64,000 nucleotides of DNA, from positions 37,329 to 101,328 of the forward strand of contig NZ_KE150259.1 of NCBI RefSeq assembly GCF_000411115.1. The letters are read 5' to 3'. Each line of letters begins with the position of its first letter. Positions within the stretch are counted from its first letter, which is position 1. The position numbers and the translations under genes are program-made. Under the pieces are notes generated by a model, which worked only from the letters and a program-made list of their open reading frames with translations, had not been told where the DNA came from and did not search any database. This document shows positions 1 to 9,500 of the stretch, one piece after another. This DNA comes from Capnocytophaga granulosa ATCC 51502 (lineage in GTDB: Bacteria > Bacteroidota > Bacteroidia > Flavobacteriales > Flavobacteriaceae).

Positions 1-2
1 TA

Positions 3-1091
3 GCCTCCAGTTTTAAGGTGTCTACAGGTGAGGACTATACTTATGTAAATATAGAAGGCTTGCAGGAGAATTTTGCCGCCGCAGTAGCTCTTTATGAGGA
101 TTTGGTAAGCCATGTCAAATTAGACGAAGAAGCACTTAAATCACTTAAGGCACGTATGGCCAAGTATCGTACAGATGTAAAGGCCAACCGAAACCAAATC
201 ATGCAGGCACTGACCAGCTATGCGCTCTATGGGGCAAAGAACAAGTATAACCATGTTCTTTCTAATGCTGAGTTGGAAGCTACTTCTGCAGCTGAGTTGG
301 TAGATAGGCTTAAGAAACTCAACGATGTAGAGCAAACTATTATCTATTACGGTCCTGCCTCTATCTCTGAGCTAACCAAGCAGCTTGGCAAGCTCCACAA
401 GGTACCAGCTAAGTTTGCTAAAGTGCCTCAAGCACAGCAGTTTAAGCAAGAGACACAGACTAAGAACACAGTACTCTTTACCGATTACGAAATGGTACAG
501 GCCGAAACTCGTTGGGTGAGAAATACAGATACTTACAACCCAGCAGAAACTACTACTATCAGGGTATTCAATAACTATTTTGGTGGCAGTATGGGCTCTT
601 TGGTATTCCAAACCATTCGTGAAAGTAAAGCCTTGGCTTACAGTACTTATGGTTTTTACAAAATCCCAACAAAGAAAGAGGATAAGTACTATATGCTATC
701 CTATGTAGGAGCACAGGCTGATAAATTCCAGGAAGCAGTGGCAGCTATGAATGAGCTACTTACCACTATGCCAGAGCTACCTGCCAACTTCGAATTGGCC
801 AAAGAACAACTTAGAAAGGATATACAAACCGAGCGTATTACGCAAGATGATATCATCTACGACTATTTGAATGCACAGCGATTAGGGCTTAAGGAAGATA
901 TCAGAAAGTCAGTTTATCAAAATGTAGATAAGATCACCTTCAAGGATATACAGGCTTTCCATGATAAATACCTCTCTAAGAAGCCTTATACCTATGTTAT
1001 CTTGGCCTCTGAGAAGAAACTCCCTCAAGCAGAACTCCAAAAAATAGGTGAGTTCAAGAAAGTAAGCCTTGAGGAACTGTTTGGATTCTAA
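3..1091 (+). CDS. M16 (insulinase-like) peptidase, C-terminal part, 5' end outside window
   Basis: The frame is open from base 3, so the gene enters from the left and only about 360 C-terminal residues are visible; a GTG at base 18 is an internal codon, not a start. The segment near MGSLVFQTIRESKALAYS (bases ~590-645) is the typical C-terminal substrate-binding region of pitrilysin/insulinase zinc peptidases, with the conserved Arg and Tyr. The HxxEH zinc motif would lie in the missing N-terminal half. Bacteroidota M16 proteins are usually periplasmic or outer-membrane peptidases of ~900 residues; localisation cannot be judged here. The stop is followed at once by a tandem repeat. Family call is secure, exact substrate unknown. 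Confidence 0.85.
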   Translation, partial: ASSFKVSTGEDYTYVNIEGLQENFAAAVALYEDLVSHVKLDEEALKSLKARMAKYRTDVKANRNQIMQALTSYALYGAKNKYNHVLSNAELEATSAAELVDRLKKLNDVEQTIIYYGPASISELTKQLGKLHKVPAKFAKVPQAQQFKQETQTKNTVLFTDYEMVQAETRWVRNTDTYNPAETTTIRVFNNYFGGSMGSLVFQTIRESKALAYSTYGFYKIPTKKEDKYYMLSYVGAQADKFQEAVAAMNELLTTMPELPANFELAKEQLRKDIQTERITQDDIIYDYLNAQRLGLKEDIRKSVYQNVDKITFKDIQAFHDKYLSKKPYTYVILASEKKLPQAELQKIGEFKKVSLEELFGF

Positions 1092-1093
1092 GA

Positions 1094-1205
1094 CAATGAC
1101 CAATGACCAATGACCAATGACCAATGACTAGTGACCAATGACTAGTGAAGGGTGAAAAGTGACGTTATTCGTTCGCTTTTCACTCTTCACTTTTCGTTAT
1201 TCACT
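1094..1205. repeat. Intergenic heptamer repeat with hairpin
   Basis: Tandem copies of TGACCAA run from ~1096, followed by an inverted repeat: bases 1145-1159 pair with 1176-1190 (14 of 15, the odd pair being G-U in the rightward RNA). It sits between the convergent M16 and MFS genes and touches the 3' end of the MFS gene. It may act as a 3' RNA structure for both. There is no clear T-run. Confidence 0.75.
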
Positions 1206-2423
1206 TAATTTTGTTTTTACTTTTCTTAGGTTAGGTAAGAAATAGGCGGTCAGTCCCATAAGGGGGAGGAAGGAACAGACCTTATAGACGAAAGTAATAC
1301 TGGTCATATCAATCAGTTTGCCTAATACAGCGGAGCCTAAGCCTGCCATACCAAAGGCAAATCCGTAGAAAACCCCCGAAATCATACCGATCTTCTTAGG
1401 TAGTAGCTCTTGGGCATAGACCAAAATAGAAGCAAAGGCAGAGGAGATGATAAAGCCAATGAGCACTACTAAAACCGCTGTCGTTTTGGCATCGGCATAG
1501 GGAAGCCATAGGGCAAAAGGTGCAGCTCCTAAGATAGAAAACCAAATGATAAACTTCCTGCCTACTCTGTCTCCGAAAAAGCCGCCAATAAGCGTGCCTG
1601 CTGCCGCTGCCCCTAGGTAATAAAAGAGGTAGAGCTGTGCCTCGGCATTGGTAAAGCCAAAGGTCTTGATGGTATAGAACTGGAAGTAATTACTGATGCC
1701 TGCGGTATAGAAGTTCTTAGAGAAAACAAGGAACATGAGGATAATCACCGAGTTGCGTACCTGTGCATGAGTAAGGTCGGGTAGGGGAATCTCCCGCTTT
1801 TTGAGCGTCTGCGCCTGCTTGAGGAGCTTTTTGCGCCAAGCGCCTATAAAAAGTAGAATCACAATAGCAAGGGCAGGGAAGAGGACAAACCATACAAGGC
1901 GTTCCAAATGACTCTCTTCCACCAGCTGGCCATCTACTATTTTCTTGGTAAAGACAACCATAATCACCAGAAGAGGTGCCAGTGCACTTCCTGAATTGCC
2001 CCCAAGCTGGAATACCGCTTGGGTAAAAGAGCGCTTACCTCCAGAGGCTAAAAAGGCAATACGCGAGGCCTCAGGATGAAAGATAGAGGAGCCTATCCCC
2101 ACAAAAATCACCGAGAGCAGCACCAGCGCATAGCTATTCACCCATGAGAGTAGCCCAATGCCTAAGGCACTGAAGGCCATACCTACCACCTGGGCATAAG
2201 GCTTGGGGTGCTTATCCGTATAAGCTCCCACCAAGGGTTGCAAAATGGAGGCAGACACCTGATAACAGAAGGTAATCAGTCCCACCTGCGCCATGGAGAG
2301 TGCAAACTCCTGTTTCAGAGCAGGATAGATAGAGGGTAAGATACCTTGTAATAGATCGTTCAGACCATGGGAGAGGGAGATGAGAATGATGATCAGATAG
2401 TTGGTGGTTTGCTTGGTTTTCAT
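1197..2423 (-). CDS. MFS transporter, Fsr (fosmidomycin-resistance) type
   Basis: This 408-residue inner-membrane protein has about 12 hydrophobic segments. The N-terminal signature SHGLNDLLQGILPSIYP and the loop VGAYTDKHPKPYAQVVGM match the Fsr branch of the major facilitator superfamily (E. coli Fsr exports fosmidomycin). The Met at 2423 is chosen because an upstream in-frame Met at 2447 lies inside a likely -7 promoter box (2445-2452 on this strand). Family knowledge suggests drug/proton antiport; the true substrate is not visible. The gene stands alone and converges on the M16 peptidase. Confidence 0.85.
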   Translation of the reverse strand: MKTKQTTNYLIIILISLSHGLNDLLQGILPSIYPALKQEFALSMAQVGLITFCYQVSASILQPLVGAYTDKHPKPYAQVVGMAFSALGIGLLSWVNSYALVLLSVIFVGIGSSIFHPEASRIAFLASGGKRSFTQAVFQLGGNSGSALAPLLVIMVVFTKKIVDGQLVEESHLERLVWFVLFPALAIVILLFIGAWRKKLLKQAQTLKKREIPLPDLTHAQVRNSVIILMFLVFSKNFYTAGISNYFQFYTIKTFGFTNAEAQLYLFYYLGAAAAGTLIGGFFGDRVGRKFIIWFSILGAAPFALWLPYADAKTTAVLVVLIGFIISSAFASILVYAQELLPKKIGMISGVFYGFAFGMAGLGSAVLGKLIDMTSITFVYKVCSFLPLMGLTAYFLPNLRKVKTKLSE

Positions 2424-2444
2424 GCAGATATAATTTTGAAGATG

Positions 2445-2452
2445 CAAAAGTA
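2445..2452 (-). promoter_or_regulatory. -7 box of the MFS gene
   Basis: On the minus strand this reads TACTTTTG, matching TAnnTTTG. It is 22 bp upstream of the chosen ATG. No good -33 TTG is seen at the right distance, so confidence is moderate. Confidence 0.5.
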
Positions 2453-2525
2453 CGAATTATCTGACTTTTTTCTCTCTTACTGAAAGATTTTTTATAAACT
2501 ATTTTTATTTGTCACATAATATTGC

Positions 2526-2533
2526 TATCTTTG
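2526..2533 (+). promoter_or_regulatory. -7 box of the outer-membrane barrel gene
   Basis: TATCTTTG matches the Bacteroidota TAnnTTTG consensus and lies 20 bp before the ATG at 2553. A TTTG at 2508-2511 is closer than the usual spacing. Confidence 0.5.
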
Positions 2534-2552
2534 CCACTTATAAGAGTTTGCT

Positions 2553-3140
2553 ATGAGGCAGGTGATTTTGTCTTTTTTATGCTTATGTTCTCTGTGCCTA
2601 TGGGGGCAGGAGAGCAATGTACGGGTAGGCGCCAAAGCGGGCTTATCCTTGGCCACCTTTTCTCGTGGCTTCTTCTACCAGCGGGAGGATTTTAGCTATG
2701 TACCCAGCTTCTATGGAGGCGCGACCCTTTCAGTACTTACTGACCGCACCATTAGCGGGAAGTTAGAACTGCTCTATTCAGGACAGGGAGCTCGCTATAG
2801 GGAAACCTATGAGCCAGCCTATGCAGGCAGTTATACCACGGGCTATCTCTCCTTGGGCTATATCATTCATTTTCGCCTTTTTGAACACCTATATTTGGAT
2901 GCGGGGCTGACCACCGACCTCTTGATCAAAAAAGACAGCAAAGTACCCTCGCCCAGAACCTTTGATGTGGCAGGACTCGTAGGGGTGGAAGTGCCCATAT
3001 TTTCTTTTCTAAGCCTTGAGGCGCGCGCCAAATCGGGTAGGGGAGGGATCAACAACTATACGGATTATTACGGAGGCACCCCCTTCAATACGGAACTTAA
3101 TAACTTGGTGCTGCAAGTGGGGGCGGTATACTACTTTTAA
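2553..3140 (+). CDS. PorT-like outer-membrane beta-barrel protein
   Basis: The 195-residue product starts with a signal peptide (MRQVILSFLCLCSLCLWGQ) and continues as alternating aromatic/polar strands typical of small 8-stranded barrels (PorT/OMP_b-brl_2 families). It ends in Phe (VGAVYYF), the usual last residue of an outer-membrane barrel recognised by BamA. Expected in the outer membrane; ligand and role unknown. It is a single gene behind its own -7 box and is followed by a long AACTCAA-type hairpin repeat before guaA. Confidence 0.75.
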   Translation: MRQVILSFLCLCSLCLWGQESNVRVGAKAGLSLATFSRGFFYQREDFSYVPSFYGGATLSVLTDRTISGKLELLYSGQGARYRETYEPAYAGSYTTGYLSLGYIIHFRLFEHLYLDAGLTTDLLIKKDSKVPSPRTFDVAGLVGVEVPIFSFLSLEARAKSGRGGINNYTDYYGGTPFNTELNNLVLQVGAVYYF

Positions 3141-3234
3141 AAGTTTTGAGTTTTGAGTTCTTAGTTTTTAGTTAGTTTGGAACTCAAGACTCAAAACTCA
3201 AGACTCAAAACTCAAGACTCAAAACTCAAAACTT
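3141..3234. repeat. AACTCAA/TTGAGTT repeat forming an 18-bp hairpin
   Basis: Bases 3141-3158 are the exact reverse complement of 3217-3234. The right arm belongs to a tandem series of AACTCAAG/ACTCAAAA units. It fills the whole gap between the barrel gene and guaA, starting one base after the stop and ending 4 bp before the guaA ATG. Confidence 0.85.
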
Positions 3235-3238
3235 GTAA

Positions 3239-4765
3239 ATGGATAAAGTACTTATTTTAGATTTTGGTTCCCAATATACACAGCTTATTGCTCGTAGGGT
3301 GAGAGAGCTTAGTGTGTATTGTGAGATACACCCTTACAATCATTTGCCTGAGGAGGTAGAGACCTTCTCCGCGGTGATTCTTTCAGGTTCGCCTTATTCG
3401 GTGCGTGCCAGCGACGCCCCTCACCCTGATTTGTCGCTCTTTAGGGGCAAAAAGCCAATCTTGGCCGTTTGCTATGGAGCGCAATACTTAGCTCACTTCT
3501 TTGGAGGTGAAGTAGCGCCTTCCGATGTACGTGAGTACGGCCGTGCACACTTAGTTTATCTCAAGGAAAACGAACCCTTCTTAGCAGATGTTCCTGCCAA
3601 TAGTCAAGTATGGATGAGCCATAGTGATACTATCAAAGCACTACCCACCGGTGGGGTACGCCTAGCCAGCACTCCCGATGTGGAGAATGCTGCCTATCGT
3701 ATAGAGGGTGAACCAACTTACGCCATACAGTTCCACCCCGAAGTGTATCACTCCACCGACGGTAAACAGTTCTTGGCCAACTTCCTCTTTAAGATAGCGC
3801 GGCTTACCCCCTCTTGGACAGCGGACAACTTTATCGAGACTACTGTGGCCTCGCTCAAAGCGCAGATAGGTGGAGAGAAAGTGGTCTTAGGCCTTTCGGG
3901 AGGAGTAGATTCCACCGTGGCAGCTGTGCTCCTAAACAGAGCTATTGGTAGCCAGCTACATTGTATCTTTGTCAATAATGGACTATTGCGCAAGGGTGAG
4001 TTCCAAAGTGTTTTGGAACAATACAAAGGTATGGGGCTGAATATCAAAGGAGTAGATGCTTCAGCAGAGTTCCTATCCGCCTTGGCTGGGGTTACAGACC
4101 CAGAGGCCAAGCGTAAGACTATAGGGCGTGTCTTTATAGAAGTATTTGACAAGGAAGCCCACCAAATCACCGATGTTACCTACTTGGCACAAGGGACTAT
4201 TTACCCCGATGTGATAGAGTCAGTCTCTGTCAAAGGGCCATCGGCCACCATTAAGAGCCACCACAATGTAGGAGGCTTGCCCGATTATATGAAGCTGAAG
4301 ATCGTAGAGCCTTTACGTACCCTCTTCAAGGACGAGGTACGCCGTGTAGGTGCCTCTTTGGGGATTCCAGCGGAGCTACTGGGGCGACACCCTTTCCCAG
4401 GCCCAGGCTTGGCCATACGTATCTTAGGTGACATCACCGCAGAGAAAGTGGCTACGCTTCAGGAGGTAGATGCGATATTTATCAATGCCCTCAAGGACAA
4501 TAACTTATATGACAAAGTATGGCAAGCAGGAGCGATTCTATTGCCTATCAATAGTGTAGGGGTAATGGGAGACGAGCGTACTTATGAGAAGTGTGTTGCC
4601 TTACGAGCTGTGGAAAGTACCGATGGTATGACAGCCGACTGGGTACATTTGCCTTATAGCTTCCTGCAAAAGGTCTCCAATGAAATCATTAATAAGGTAA
4701 AAGGCGTAAATCGCGTGGTGTATGACATCAGCTCCAAGCCGCCTGCAACCATAGAGTGGGAGTAG
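3239..4765 (+). CDS. guaA: GMP synthase (glutamine-hydrolysing)
   Basis: Converts XMP to GMP with ATP and glutamine, the last step of guanine nucleotide synthesis, in the cytoplasm. The 508-residue protein has the class I glutaminase domain first (nucleophile Cys78 in VCYGAQ, His-Glu in FHPEV near residue 165), then the ATP-pyrophosphatase P-loop LSGGVDST near residue 220, and the C-terminal dimerisation domain ending IEWE, as is standard for GuaA. The ATG at 3239 gives the expected N-terminus [13 protein letters not shown]. The hairpin repeat directly upstream leaves almost no conventional 5' leader, so the promoter must lie within or before the repeat. Confidence 0.97.
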   Translation: MDKVLILDFGSQYTQLIARRVRELSVYCEIHPYNHLPEEVETFSAVILSGSPYSVRASDAPHPDLSLFRGKKPILAVCYGAQYLAHFFGGEVAPSDVREYGRAHLVYLKENEPFLADVPANSQVWMSHSDTIKALPTGGVRLASTPDVENAAYRIEGEPTYAIQFHPEVYHSTDGKQFLANFLFKIARLTPSWTADNFIETTVASLKAQIGGEKVVLGLSGGVDSTVAAVLLNRAIGSQLHCIFVNNGLLRKGEFQSVLEQYKGMGLNIKGVDASAEFLSALAGVTDPEAKRKTIGRVFIEVFDKEAHQITDVTYLAQGTIYPDVIESVSVKGPSATIKSHHNVGGLPDYMKLKIVEPLRTLFKDEVRRVGASLGIPAELLGRHPFPGPGLAIRILGDITAEKVATLQEVDAIFINALKDNNLYDKVWQAGAILLPINSVGVMGDERTYEKCVALRAVESTDGMTADWVHLPYSFLQKVSNEIINKVKGVNRVVYDISSKPPATIEWE

Positions 4766-4882
4766 ATAATTGTTGATTGTTAATTGTTAATTATCAATGA
4801 CTGCTGATGGCTAACAACTAACAACTAACAACTAAATACCACAGGAGATAACAATTAACAATTGATAATTAACAATTAAAAA
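4766..4882. repeat. Intergenic TTAACAA/CAACTAA repeat
   Basis: The gap between guaA and the peptidase is filled with near-heptamer units: TTGTTAA-like on the left, CAACTAA tandem copies in the middle, and AACAATTAACAATTGATAAT on the right. Left and right parts are partly complementary and could pair. It is the same class of spacer as those at 1094 and 3141. Confidence 0.65.
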
Positions 4883-4885
4883 GAC

Positions 4886-6274
4886 GTGGATATAAAAACT
4901 TACATTGAGCAGAACAAAGACCGCTTCCTAAGCGAGTTGTTCGAGCTATTGCGTATGCCCTCCATTAGTGCGGATTCGGCATATAAGTCCTCTGTAGAGG
5001 ATACAGCCAAGTGGGTAAAAGAAGCCCTTTTGAAGGCAGGTTGCGACAAAGCAGAAATCTGCCCTACCGAGGGTAACCCTGTAGTATATGGGGAAAAACA
5101 CGTAGGGGATAACTTGCCTACGGTATTGGTATATGGGCACTATGACGTACAGCCTGCGGTGCCTTTGGAATTGTGGGATACCGACCCCTTCGAGCCTGTA
5201 ATCAAAAAGACTGAAACACACCCCGATGGTGCGATTTTTGCTCGTGGTGCCTGTGATGACAAAGGACAGATGTTCATGCACGTAAAGGCACTTGAATATA
5301 TGGTTAAGGAAGGCAAACTTCCTTGTAATGTGAAGTTTATGATTGAGGGCGAAGAGGAAGTAGGCTCTAAGAATCTTGGCGCATTTGTACATGCCAACCG
5401 AGAAAAACTCAAAAACGACATTATCCTAATCTCTGATACTAGTATCATAGCCAATGATGTGCCTTCGGTAACCCTAAGATTGCGCGGGCTTAGCTACGTA
5501 GAAGTAGAGCTGACAGGCCCTAACCGCGATCTACACTCCGGGGTGTATGGAGGAGCCGTACTGAATCCTGTCACAGTACTTAGCCAGATGATAGCTAAGC
5601 TCTATGATGAGAAGAATCGTATCACAATCCCTCATTTCTATGATAAGGTGAAAGAGCTCCTGCCAGAGGAACGCCACATGTTTGCCCAAACGCCTTTCTC
5701 TTTGGAGGCTTACAACAAGGACTTAGGTATAGCCGAGGCTAAGCATGAAGAGGGGTATTCTGTTTTGGAGAGTGCTACCATTCGTCCAGCCTTGGATGTC
5801 AATGGTATCTGGGGAGGTTACACAGGCGAGGGGGCTAAGACCATTATCCCAAGCAAGGCCTATGCCAAGATATCTATGCGATTGGTACCAGACCAAGACA
5901 GCAAGGAAGTGGTAAGCCTATTTACTCAATATTTTGAGCAGATCGCTCCTAAAGGGGTGACAGTCAAGGTAAAAGACCTAAGCGGAGGCCCTGCTTATGC
6001 TATGGATATAGAGAATAAAGGCTACAAGGCCGCAGAGAAAGCTATGGAAAAGACCTTTGGTAAGGCCCCTATCCCTGCTGCAGAAGGCGGTAGTATCCCG
6101 ATTGTAGCCCTCTTCGAGAAGGAACTTGGCACCAAGTCTATCCTAATGGGCTTTGGTTTGGATTCCGACCTTATCCACTCACCCAACGAACACTACGGTC
6201 TGTTTAATTTCTTCAAAGGCATAGAAACTATTCCATACTTCTATGAGTACTACAGTTCAATGACAAACGACTAA
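4886..6274 (+). CDS. M20 family dipeptidase/metallopeptidase
   Basis: The 462-residue cytoplasmic peptidase of the ArgE/DapE/CNDP group cleaves small peptides with two metal ions. Visible motifs are YGHYDVQP (metal His and Asp), the catalytic Glu pair in EGEEEVGS, an Asp ligand in the segment after FARGACDDKGQ, and a C-terminal His in DLIHSPNEH. A lid/dimerisation domain lies between. The start is a GTG at 4886 giving MDIKTYIEQ; no in-frame ATG fits better. The last codons (MTND then stop) fall within the first unit of the following intergenic repeat. Confidence 0.9.
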   Translation: MDIKTYIEQNKDRFLSELFELLRMPSISADSAYKSSVEDTAKWVKEALLKAGCDKAEICPTEGNPVVYGEKHVGDNLPTVLVYGHYDVQPAVPLELWDTDPFEPVIKKTETHPDGAIFARGACDDKGQMFMHVKALEYMVKEGKLPCNVKFMIEGEEEVGSKNLGAFVHANREKLKNDIILISDTSIIANDVPSVTLRLRGLSYVEVELTGPNRDLHSGVYGGAVLNPVTVLSQMIAKLYDEKNRITIPHFYDKVKELLPEERHMFAQTPFSLEAYNKDLGIAEAKHEEGYSVLESATIRPALDVNGIWGGYTGEGAKTIIPSKAYAKISMRLVPDQDSKEVVSLFTQYFEQIAPKGVTVKVKDLSGGPAYAMDIENKGYKAAEKAMEKTFGKAPIPAAEGGSIPIVALFEKELGTKSILMGFGLDSDLIHSPNEHYGLFNFFKGIETIPYFYEYYSSMTND

Positions 6275-6354
6275 TGACAAGTGACCAGTGGCTAATTCTC
6301 ACACAAAGGTTAGTCACTGGTCATTTGTCACTAATCACTAACCACTAACCACTC
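6275..6354. repeat. Hairpin repeat after the M20 gene
   Basis: Bases 6275-6295 pair with 6310-6330 over 21 bp; the only two differences are G-U compatible in the rightward RNA. CACTAAC units follow. The hairpin starts right at the peptidase stop codon and may serve as its 3' end. The rest of the gap to 6503 is AT-rich leader of the adhesin gene. Confidence 0.8.
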
Positions 6355-6462
6355 TTATGTAATTCAAAGAATAAAGATAAAGACAAAAATTACTTAAATT
6401 TTTGTTGTCAAATATTGATAACTTTTTCTCATGAAAAGATGGTAAATATATGAAAAATATAT

Positions 6463-6470
6463 TATTTTTG
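6463..6470 (+). promoter_or_regulatory. Possible -7 box of the giant adhesin gene
   Basis: TATTTTTG fits TAnnTTTG and is 33 bp before the ATG at 6504. No TTG is seen at the standard -33 distance, so it is tentative. Confidence 0.4.
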
Positions 6471-6503
6471 CGCCCAATTTATTAAACAATGTTTTCTTAA
6501 ATC

Positions 6504-9500
6504 ATGAAAGAAATGAGAAAAAGAACAACTTCTTTTGTTAGACTGTTAATTTTCACGCTGTTAACCCTCTCCACGGGAGCTGTATGGGGGCAGGTAACTA
6601 TTAATAGTGTAATAGCTCAGTCGCCGGTAGATTTTGCTGGAAATAGTGATTTCTCTGTAGGGGAGCTTACTGTTTCCTTTAATATGCCTACGGGGAAAAC
6701 TTCGGGAGAGCTGCAAGTAAACTTGGCAGCAGGAATTGAGTATATGTCTGGTACAGTAACTGCTACTGGGGCTACTGTATCCCTCAAAACGGGTTCTACT
6801 GATGCCAATAAGCCTGTCTTCACCCTTACAGGGGCTTCAGGCAGTGTAACAGTGAAGTTCAAGCGTAAGGCGACTAAGGCAGTGCTTACCAACCCTGCCC
6901 TTGCTGGAGGCTTACAAGATGAGGCTGTCCTTACCGTACAAGGGCTATCACCCAGTCCAGCGGTTAAGAATGTAGTCTCCTATCAGCTGCCACGCCCTAC
7001 TTTGGTAGTACAGCTACCAACCACTCAGACTGATGAGTTGGGAGCACGTACTGAAACTTTTGATATTCGCAATTTAGGACTGGGAAAGGTACGCGATGTC
7101 TATTTCTCTATTGCCTATCCTGCCGATGTAGTGGGTAATAGTGTGTCCTACAACGGATCTACGCTTACGGCAGTAGGGACAGTACCTACAGGATTTCCTA
7201 ATGCAGGGAAGCCTATCTATAAAATTGCTAATGCTAACTTGGCAAATAACGGAGTAGTTACTATTACCGAAAAATATACCGTAAACAAATGTACCACAGG
7301 TAGGCAAAACACCTATTATGCTTATTGGGGAAGTGGTATTGCAAATAGTAATGATATTTTTGAAACTAATTCTAACACTAGAAACATTAGTGTAAGCACA
7401 GGTACGCCTATTATTAAATACAATGATAGTAATGCCTTTACCTATTTTGAATGGGAAAATGGTTTTTGTGGAAATATTCTAGGGACTTATTATGTGCGTT
7501 ATGATAATGTAGCAGCTGATGCTAAAGGGACGGCTTATAACTTAGAGATACGCCTTTTTGATGCAGATGAGAGTCAGAGATTTAGCCTCTTTGAGCCAGT
7601 TAACATTCGCTTGATAGCTAAAAACGGTACGACTATTCCCCTTACAGCTACTGTAGGTACGGGAGATATACGTCGTATATCGCTCAATAACTTGTCTGCT
7701 TTATCTGATGCTTCATTAGGATCTACAGATTTGGGACTTACTGATGCAGATAATGATGGCTTTAGAGATGACCTTAAAAAAGGAGCCTATTTTCAGATTG
7801 CTTTTGATTTAAAGAAAAAGGAAGGTATTACTTGCCTGCAACCAGGAATAGGAGTAAGGAATTTTTTAAGTATACAGCCTAGATCTCAAGTGCTCTCCAA
7901 CAATGTATGTGGAGATCTTATTCCTTCCGACCAACATATTTTGGACTACAGCACCTTACGAGTGTACTTCAATGGGGTAAATGATGCTTCTAAGCTGCCT
8001 GCTCAATTGGTACAGAATGTACCTTCAGCAGCTTATATCGCCCCTGGAATGAACTGGCCTTCCCTTGGAGCAGGGCAAAGACTTAAAAATGGAAATGTTG
8101 TAAATGTTGAACGTCAGTTCAAATATGTAATAACAACTCCTGCCGGGATGAAGCTACAGAATGTGAAGCTCTATCGCAAGGCAAATGTATTTGGTCTTTC
8201 AACAGAAGCAGCTGTTAACCAGCCTGATATAGAGCCAAATAGCACGAGAACAATTATCACTAATAATCAACCTTCAGACATTCCCTTCGGTACACCTGGT
8301 TATCTTACTTTCGATGTGCTTTTGCAAAATTGTAATGGAGGTACCGCTCCTATTACCTATTCAGTATATATGATGCTTAAGAATGGGGATGGGACCTATT
8401 GTGATATTCCTTTGGTTTGCAATCAAGTTACTAATGTACCTGCTATTTGCTCTACACCTTGCGCCATACAAGGGCCACGTATGCTCAGCACTAAGGTAGA
8501 GCGTGCCGATAATTCGTATGGTTGGAAGGACTATACGATGGCTGTTAGACAAACCCGTGCTAATGTATCGTCTATAGAGCGTATGCGAGCTCTCTACTTG
8601 GATGATATAGAGTTTATCTCCGAAGGACAGCAGCACACTGGCAAGACGGCTACCAACCTTTTCTATTATGTAAAGGTCGAAAATACAGCGGAGTTAGAAC
8701 CTAAAAAGATAACCCTTAAGGTAAATGGTGGATCTGAACAGATCCTTATAGCCACGGCTAATAACCCTATGAGAGGAACCAATGCAGCAGGTAAGAAATA
8801 CTTCCGATGGAATCTGACTTCGTTATTGCCCGCAGGTACTCTTGTTGCAGGAGCTACTTTCAGCACAGTGGCTACCTACCAAGTGAAGAATGCTAACAAC
8901 TCTAATGGTAATGACCGAACTTTGGATGTACAATCGGGTACAGAATCATTTTTCTATACACTTGATAATCCTGCTACTGATGTTGCTATTAGTACAGAGG
9001 GCTATCATACTGCACAAAAACACTGTGGGGCGAGCCTAACACCTGTATTTTATATAGCTGAAACACGACATTTGTTGGCTACTAACCGTTATACAGAGCT
9101 TTCAGGTTGTGATGCCGCAACTTTGGGTTCAAATCTTATTTATGCAGCACGTAGGTTCAAGCCAGGAGGAACTTATTTTTCACAAGAATTCCGCCCTGCT
9201 CGTCTTATCAAAAAGATAACGATTAAGATGCCTAGTGCTTACCAAATCAAAAACATGCAGTTTACTTATACTTATAAGATAGGAGCCACTAATCCTGCAA
9301 CAGTAGATATGAGTAAGCTTATCATGACCGATGATGGTACTTGGAAAACTTATACCTATGAGAATCCTCCTAAAGGTACCCCAGGATATTTGCCTCCAGG
9401 AATGATAACCGTAGAGAATGAGTATAATGAGCATATAAAGGCTTTCATACAACCTTCTTGTAAGGCTAAAACGGTAGATGTTAACAAGACGATAGGACAG

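Noticed and set aside
1094..3234. CRISPR-like array suggested by short tandem repeats
   Set aside because: Units are ~7 bp with no unique spacers of regular length, and no cas genes are present.
5140..5454. Long antisense frames within the M20 peptidase, ftsZ, ftsH and the adhesin
   Set aside because: They are opposite-strand shadows of well-supported genes, with no start signals or recognisable domains.
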